Source of the DNA: Gammaproteobacteria bacterium
GTDB taxonomy: Bacteria > Pseudomonadota > Gammaproteobacteria > SZUA-229
Assembly: GCA_027858635.1 (NCBI GenBank)
Contig: JAQICG010000206.1
Location: forward strand, 1 to 12,087
Direction: 5' to 3'
DNA length: 12,087 nt
Shown here piece by piece: positions 6,465 to 12,087 of this stretch. A program made the position numbers and the translations under genes. Every line of letters starts with the position of its first letter. Position 1 is the stretch's first letter. The notes beneath the pieces are model-generated. The model did not search any database. It saw only the letters and a program-made list of their open reading frames with translations, and was not told the DNA's origin.

Positions 6465-7464
6465 TCGTAGCGATGTGCTCTACAAAACGCATCATATTGC
6501 AGGTATAACCGTATTCATTGTCATACCAGGAAACCACTTTCACGAAAGTGCCGTCCAATGCAATACCGGCTTCTGCATCAAAGATGGATGAAAAACCAAC
6601 GCCGCGGAAATCAGTCGAAACCACTTTCTCATCGGTGTAGCCCAGAGTGCGGCTCATGTCACCCGATTCGGAAGCCGCTTTCATGGCAGCACAGATATCG
6701 TCGTAGGAAGCTTCTTTATCCAGCTCAACAGTCAGATCAACTACTGACACGTCTGAAGTCGGTACACGGAAAGCCATACCGGTGAGTTTGCCGTTCAGCT
6801 CAGGCAAGACGACGCCTACTGCTTTAGCCGCACCGGTTGAGGAGGGGATTATGTTTTCCAGAATACCACGACCACCGCGCCAGTCCTTAGTAGATGGACC
6901 GTCAACGGTTTTCTGCGTAGCAGTAGCAGCATGTACCGTAGTCATCAGGCCACGTTTGATGCCCCATTTGTCATTCAGAACTTTGGCCACAGGTGCCAGA
7001 CAGTTGGTGGTACAGGAAGCGGCTGAAACAATGGCCTGACCTGCATATTCGTTGTGGTTAACACCGTAGACAAACATGGGTGTGCCATCTTTGGAAGGTG
7101 CAGACTGAACGACTTTCTTGGCGCCTGCATCGATGTGCTTCTGGCAGCTCTCTTCGGTCAGGAAGAAACCGGTACAGTCGATTACGATATCCGCACCCAC
7201 ATCACCCCATTTCAGGTCAGCAGGATCACGTTCCGCAGTCAGGCGAATTTTCTTGCCATCAACGATCATTGCACCTGCTTCCGAGGAAACAGTGCCATCG
7301 AAACGGCCGTGTACTGAATCGTACTTCAGCATGTAGGCCAGGTAATCCGCATCCAGCAAGTCGTTGATGCCGACAATTTCAATGTCTTTAAATTCGTTTT
7401 GTACTGCACGGAAAACCATGCGTCCGATACGGCCAAAACCGTTGATACCGACTTTAATAGTCAT
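6460..7464 (-). CDS. gap: Glyceraldehyde-3-phosphate dehydrogenase, type I
   Basis: Interconverts glyceraldehyde-3-phosphate and 1,3-bisphosphoglycerate with NAD(H). The 334-residue product begins with the Rossmann motif GINGFGRIGR (residues 7-16). It has Asp35 in INDLLDADY, a position that favours NAD over NADP in this family. The catalytic SCTTNC motif holds Cys151, and TTVHAAT holds the base His178. STGAAKAVG, the RVPTSDVSVVDL segment and the C-terminal WYDNEYGY are all present. Length is normal. The start has a GGAG site. It follows tkt by 49 bases, so tkt-gap is likely one operon. The last codon and stop lie inside the end of a palindromic repeat. If it serves the Calvin cycle it would be expected to accept NADPH; Asp35 argues for NAD use, though this is a prediction only. 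Confidence 0.97.
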   Translation of the reverse strand: MTIKVGINGFGRIGRMVFRAVQNEFKDIEIVGINDLLDADYLAYMLKYDSVHGRFDGTVSSEAGAMIVDGKKIRLTAERDPADLKWGDVGADIVIDCTGFFLTEESCQKHIDAGAKKVVQSAPSKDGTPMFVYGVNHNEYAGQAIVSAASCTTNCLAPVAKVLNDKWGIKRGLMTTVHAATATQKTVDGPSTKDWRGGRGILENIIPSSTGAAKAVGVVLPELNGKLTGMAFRVPTSDVSVVDLTVELDKEASYDDICAAMKAASESGDMSRTLGYTDEKVVSTDFRGVGFSSIFDAEAGIALDGTFVKVVSWYDNEYGYTCNMMRFVEHIATN

Positions 7465-7513
7465 ATGTATTTCTCCAGATATTTTTTAAAAATTAAAATT
7501 AAAACGTAAATAT

Positions 7514-9487
7514 TTACAGTATTGATTCAACTGTCTTCACCACATTTTCCACGGTGAAGCCGAATTCTTCGAACAGCTGCCCGGCAGGTGCCGACTCACC
7601 GAAGTGATCGATACCGACGACGGCATCTGCATATTTGTACCAGCCGTCGGTCACTGCGGCTTCGACCGCGACAGTAGGTGTGCCTTTGCTTAGTACCGAA
7701 GCACGGTAGGCGGCATCCTGAGTATCAAACAGATTAGTCGAGGGCATGGAAACCACGCGAATCTTCTTGTCCGACATGGCTTCCGCCGCGCCCATGGCCA
7801 GCGCCACTTCGGAACCAGTCGCAATGATGACTGCATCCGGAGCACCGTCACAATCTTTCAGGATGTAACCGCCTTTGGCGATGTCATTGATCTGCGCTTC
7901 GGTGCGCGTCTGATGCGGCAGACCCTGGCGTGAGAATATCAGTGTCGAAGGACCGTCCTTACGCTCGATGGCTTGCGCCCAGCAAACTGCTGACTCAACC
8001 GCATCACAGGGACGCCATACCGTCATGTTAGGAATCATGCGCAGGGTGGGAATCTGCTCGACGGGCTGATGGGTCGGACCATCTTCACCCAGACCGATAG
8101 AGTCATGGGTATACACGAAGATGCTTTGAATTTTCATCAATGCAGCCATACGCAGGGCGTTACGCGCGTACTCGGAGAACATCAGGAAAGTAGCACCGAA
8201 GGGAAGCAGACCGCCATGCAGGGTAATACCGTTCACGATGGCCGACATGCCGAATTCACGCACACCGTAATTCACGTAGTTAGCTTCTTCGTTGCTGCAC
8301 ATGGGTTTGTAACCGGACCATTCTGTCAGGTTGGAACCGCCCAGATCGGCAGAACCGCCGAACAGCTCGGGGACGACAGGCGCGTAGGCTTCGATAGCGG
8401 CCAATGAAGCCTGACGTGTCGCCGGACTTTTCGCTTCGGCGTCAACAGCAGCAATAAAGGCAGCCGATTTAGCGGCCCAGTCTGCGGGCAGATCACCGGC
8501 CATGCGGCGTTCGTACTCGGCAGCCAGCTCAGGATGCTCGGCTTTGTAAGCGGCGAATTTTTCATTCCACTCGGCTTCGGTTTTAGCACCTTTCTCTTTC
8601 GCACTCCAGCCTGCATAAATATCAGCCGGTACTTCAAAGGCATCGTGATCCCAGCCCAGAGCGGCCTTGGTCAGGTTGATTTCTTCCTGGCCCAACGGTG
8701 CACCGTGACAGGCGTGGCTGCCACACTTGTTGGGCGAGCCGAAACCAATGGTGGTTTTGCAGCAGATCATGGTGGGTTTGTCGGTCATGGCCCTGGCCAT
8801 TTCGATGGCCTTGGCAAGCGACTCAGGATCATGGCCATCTACGTTAGCAAGAACGTGCCAGCCATAGGCTTCGAAGCGTTTGGGCGTGTCATCGGTAAAC
8901 CAGCCTTCAACGTGACCGTCGATGGAAATACCGTTGTCATCCCAGAAAGCGATCAGTTTGCCCAGGCCCAAAGTGCCGGCCAATGAACAGGCTTCGTGAG
9001 AGATGCCTTCCATCAAACAGCCATCACCTAAAAATACATAGGTGTTGTGGTCGACAATGTCGTGACCTTTCTGGTTGAAATGAGCCGCCAGTGTCTTTTC
9101 GGCGATGGCCATACCAATGCCGTTGCTAATGCCCTGACCTAATGGACCGGTGGTGGTTTCAACGCCCGGGGTGTAACCGTACTCGGGATGACCGGGAGTT
9201 TTGGAATGCAACTGACGGAAGTTTTTCAGATCTTCGATGGAGAGATCGTAACCGGTCAGATGCAACAGCGAATAAATCAGCATGGAACCATGGCCGTTCG
9301 ACAGCACGAAGCGATCGCGGTTGCTCCATTCGGGGTTGGCCGGGTTGTGGCGCATATTGTCGTTCCACAATATTTCAGCGATATCCGCCATTCCCATGGG
9401 GGCGCCGGGATGGCCGGAATTGGCTTTTTGAACAGCATCCATACTTAAGCCACGCATGGCGTTTGCGAGTTCTTTACGTGAAGGCAT
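7514..9487 (-). CDS. tkt: Transketolase
   Basis: Thiamine diphosphate enzyme that moves two-carbon ketol units between sugar phosphates in the pentose phosphate pathway and Calvin cycle. The 657-residue product matches the bacterial form. Substrate and cofactor histidines are expected at His26 (NSGHPGAP), His66 (NGHGSML) and His100 (PGHPEYG). The thiamine-binding motif runs from GDG at 154-156 to Asn185 (FWDDNG). The second domain has FVYTHDSIGLGEDGPTHQPVEQ near 465-486 with the glutamates and aromatic residues used for cofactor activation. The C-terminal domain ends VENVVKTVESIL. The start has GGAG. It is first in the tkt-gap pair. A leader of about 200 bases holds a hairpin at 9523-9553. 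It could equally be called cbbT or tktA; the reaction is not in doubt. Confidence 0.97.
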   Translation of the reverse strand: MPSRKELANAMRGLSMDAVQKANSGHPGAPMGMADIAEILWNDNMRHNPANPEWSNRDRFVLSNGHGSMLIYSLLHLTGYDLSIEDLKNFRQLHSKTPGHPEYGYTPGVETTTGPLGQGISNGIGMAIAEKTLAAHFNQKGHDIVDHNTYVFLGDGCLMEGISHEACSLAGTLGLGKLIAFWDDNGISIDGHVEGWFTDDTPKRFEAYGWHVLANVDGHDPESLAKAIEMARAMTDKPTMICCKTTIGFGSPNKCGSHACHGAPLGQEEINLTKAALGWDHDAFEVPADIYAGWSAKEKGAKTEAEWNEKFAAYKAEHPELAAEYERRMAGDLPADWAAKSAAFIAAVDAEAKSPATRQASLAAIEAYAPVVPELFGGSADLGGSNLTEWSGYKPMCSNEEANYVNYGVREFGMSAIVNGITLHGGLLPFGATFLMFSEYARNALRMAALMKIQSIFVYTHDSIGLGEDGPTHQPVEQIPTLRMIPNMTVWRPCDAVESAVCWAQAIERKDGPSTLIFSRQGLPHQTRTEAQINDIAKGGYILKDCDGAPDAVIIATGSEVALAMGAAEAMSDKKIRVVSMPSTNLFDTQDAAYRASVLSKGTPTVAVEAAVTDGWYKYADAVVGIDHFGESAPAGQLFEEFGFTVENVVKTVESIL

Positions 9488-9522
9488 ACTGCTCTCCGAT
9501 TAGGTTTAATGATTACTGGGCC

Positions 9523-9553
9523 GTAGCAAGCAGCCCCGTAGGCGCTGTGCTAC
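9523..9553 (-). promoter_or_regulatory. Leader hairpin with UACG tetraloop upstream of tkt
   Basis: On the minus strand GTAGCA (9553-9548) pairs with TGCTAC (9528-9523), and CAGC pairs with GCTG inside it. A final CC/GG pair closes a TACG loop: 12 pairs with a one-base and a two-base bulge. C(UACG)G belongs to the very stable UNCG tetraloop class. The hairpin ends 35 bases before the tkt start, has no U tract and leaves the ribosome binding site free, so mRNA protection or regulation is more likely than termination. A TATAAA at 9566-9571 could place transcription start just before it, though no good -35 is seen. Confidence 0.45.
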
Positions 9554-9581
9554 ATCAAACATTCTTTTATAAATATCAATG

Positions 9582-9599
9582 AGTTAAACAGCCTTAACT
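9582..9599 (-). promoter_or_regulatory. Possible LysR-type (CbbR-like) dyad upstream of tkt
   Basis: The dyad AGTTAA-N6-TTAACT lies about 95-112 bases before the tkt start. Read on the minus strand it contains TTA-N7-TTA, which fits the loose TNA-N7-TNA pattern reported for CbbR and the T-N11-A rule for LysR-type regulators. Such patterns are short and arise by chance in A/T-rich DNA, and no regulator gene is present in the window, so this is a weak candidate. Confidence 0.2.
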
Positions 9600-9693
9600 G
9601 CTGTTGCTCAAGCTTACTCTTGATCAAAGAAAATCGCGTATTTTCTCCTAAAACCGAGCAATGGGCAAGCTAGCGGTTTTTCGGCCGCGTGAC

Positions 9694-10251
9694 TTATTCC
9701 TGCTTCCATTTAATAGAGCATCCTATGCTGGGAATCTGCTGCTCGGGTCCATGACCAGTTTCAGCCACCTGCTTCATGGCCTCAAACAGATCGCGCCGCA
9801 CATCTTCCGCCGCCGCCTCTTTCCCGCTCGTATCCAGACGGCCGCGATACTGCAGCTTAAGGTCTTTGTTATAGCCGAAAAAGTCCGGCGTACAGACCGC
9901 GCCAAAAGCCCTGGCCACCTCCTGCGTCTCATCCAGCAGATAGGGGAACGGGAATTCAAACTCTTCCGCCACCGCCTTCATATTCTCAAAGGAGTCCTCT
10001 TCGTACTCGCTCGGGTCATTGGACATAATGGCCACGCTATTAACTCCCAGCACCATGAGTTCACGGGCATCCCTGACCAGGCGCTCGCGGATGGCCTTCA
10101 CGTAGGGGCAGTGATTGCAGAGAAACATCACCAGCAGCCCCTTTTCGCCTCGGCACCGCTCAGGCGTCCAGATCCCGCCATCAACACCCGGTAGGGCGAA
10201 ATCAACAATATCTTTTCCAAACTCACAAACCGGCGTTTCCAGACTCACCAT
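9694..10251 (-). CDS. Thioredoxin-like / peroxiredoxin-like (AhpC-TSA superfamily) protein
   Basis: A 185-residue cytoplasmic protein of the peroxiredoxin-like group within the thioredoxin fold; exact substrate unknown. It opens with the peroxiredoxin-style segment KDIVDFALPGVDGG. The strand-helix motif MFLCNHCPYVKAI follows, with Cys45 and Cys48 spaced as a CxxC pair, then MSNDPSEYEEDSFENMK. CTPDFFGYN has Cys120 before the cis-Pro position (122), and the conserved tail IPSIGCSIKWK holds Cys178. There is no signal peptide. This set is typical of the family usually annotated as thioredoxin family protein, thought to reduce peroxides or disulfides, but no activity can be assigned. The ATG has an AAAGGGG site at slightly long spacing. 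It is read toward tkt with 206 bases between and is divergent from rpoD. Confidence 0.88.
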   Translation of the reverse strand: MVSLETPVCEFGKDIVDFALPGVDGGIWTPERCRGEKGLLVMFLCNHCPYVKAIRERLVRDARELMVLGVNSVAIMSNDPSEYEEDSFENMKAVAEEFEFPFPYLLDETQEVARAFGAVCTPDFFGYNKDLKLQYRGRLDTSGKEAAAEDVRRDLFEAMKQVAETGHGPEQQIPSIGCSIKWKQE

Positions 10252-10333
10252 GACAGCACCCCTTTAAAAAATTCAGTCAAAAAACAAAACCGTGGCAGAC
10301 ACTGACGCCTTGCCGATACGCAGCCATGCATCC

Positions 10334-10360
10334 AGTATAACGTCTAATAGCACGCATCAA
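10334..10360 (-). promoter_or_regulatory. Candidate promoter of the thioredoxin-like gene
   Basis: On the minus strand TTGATG (10360-10355) and TATACT (10339-10334) are 15 bases apart. The -10 is five of six to consensus and the -35 four of six, but the spacer is two short of ideal. It would give a leader of about 75 bases before the ATG at 10251. Confidence 0.35.
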
Positions 10361-10462
10361 GCCGCACGAATAATCTGACATTCGGGCTAAGAGGCTCACC
10401 AGCATTAAACACCGCCAATATTTTTCTATTTTACGCATTTCATGGCCGATGCAACTATTAAA

Positions 10463-10471
10463 TGCTAAAAT
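10463..10471 (+). promoter_or_regulatory. Candidate extended -10 promoter of rpoD
   Basis: TGCTAAAAT is an extended -10 element (TG, one base, then TAAAAT, five of six to consensus). No convincing -35 lies upstream, which an extended -10 can tolerate. It would start transcription near 10478, about 37 bases before the rpoD ATG. The rest of 10252-10514 shows no gene or clear repeat. Confidence 0.35.
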
Positions 10472-10514
10472 AGTCTATTAGCCTCATAATCCATGAATTT
10501 TAACGAGCATATCA

Positions 10515-12087
<1,573 letters not shown>

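Noticed and set aside
9661..9693. Terminator for the thioredoxin-like gene
   Set aside because: Only a short GCGG/CCGC pairing is visible after the stop, without a U tract, so no terminator can be supported.

Overview
The window looks like the chromosome of a gammaproteobacterium, probably an autotroph (a sulfur oxidiser or a relative). The reasons are a RpoD with Escherichia-like regions 1.1, 1.2 and 2, a class II aldolase of the Calvin-cycle subtype, and a one-strand series tkt, gap, pgk, pyk, fba, the order commonly seen in autotrophic gammaproteobacteria. No RuBisCO or phosphoribulokinase gene lies in the window, so autotrophy is inferred and not shown.

Layout. Bases 37-1586 (+) hold purC and bioD, two bases apart. 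They converge on a leftward block and share a bidirectional terminator at 1699-1731. Reading leftward on the minus strand, the block runs tkt (9487-7514), gap (7464-6460), pgk (5896-4715), pyk (4657-3212), fba (3185-2148) and a small cytoplasmic FKBP-type prolyl isomerase (2077-1748). A thioredoxin-like/peroxiredoxin-like gene (10251-9694, minus) lies upstream of tkt. It is divergent from rpoD, which starts at 10515 (+) and runs off the right edge.

The enzymes form the shared trunk of lower glycolysis, gluconeogenesis and the Calvin cycle: transketolase makes and uses pentose phosphates, Gap and Pgk interconvert triose phosphate and 3-phosphoglycerate, aldolase condenses trioses, and pyruvate kinase drains PEP. 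Pyruvate kinase is broken on paper: an in-frame TAG at 3995-3997 stands exactly where the metal-binding Glu of the KIE active-site motif belongs, while both halves are otherwise well preserved.

The 563-base gap between gap and pgk is the least ordinary stretch. It holds two tandem ~125-base imperfect palindromes whose sequences differ but whose pairing is kept (covariation), one of them overlapping the gap stop codon. Beyond these lie a strong hairpin and a separate ~160-base MITE-like inverted-repeat element just upstream of pgk. Hairpins also sit in the pgk-pyk gap, the fba-FKBP gap and the tkt leader. I see no CRISPR array, tRNA, rRNA, prophage, toxin-antitoxin or defence genes, and no candidate for a wholly new multi-gene system. 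The notable items are the pyk stop codon and the structured repeats.
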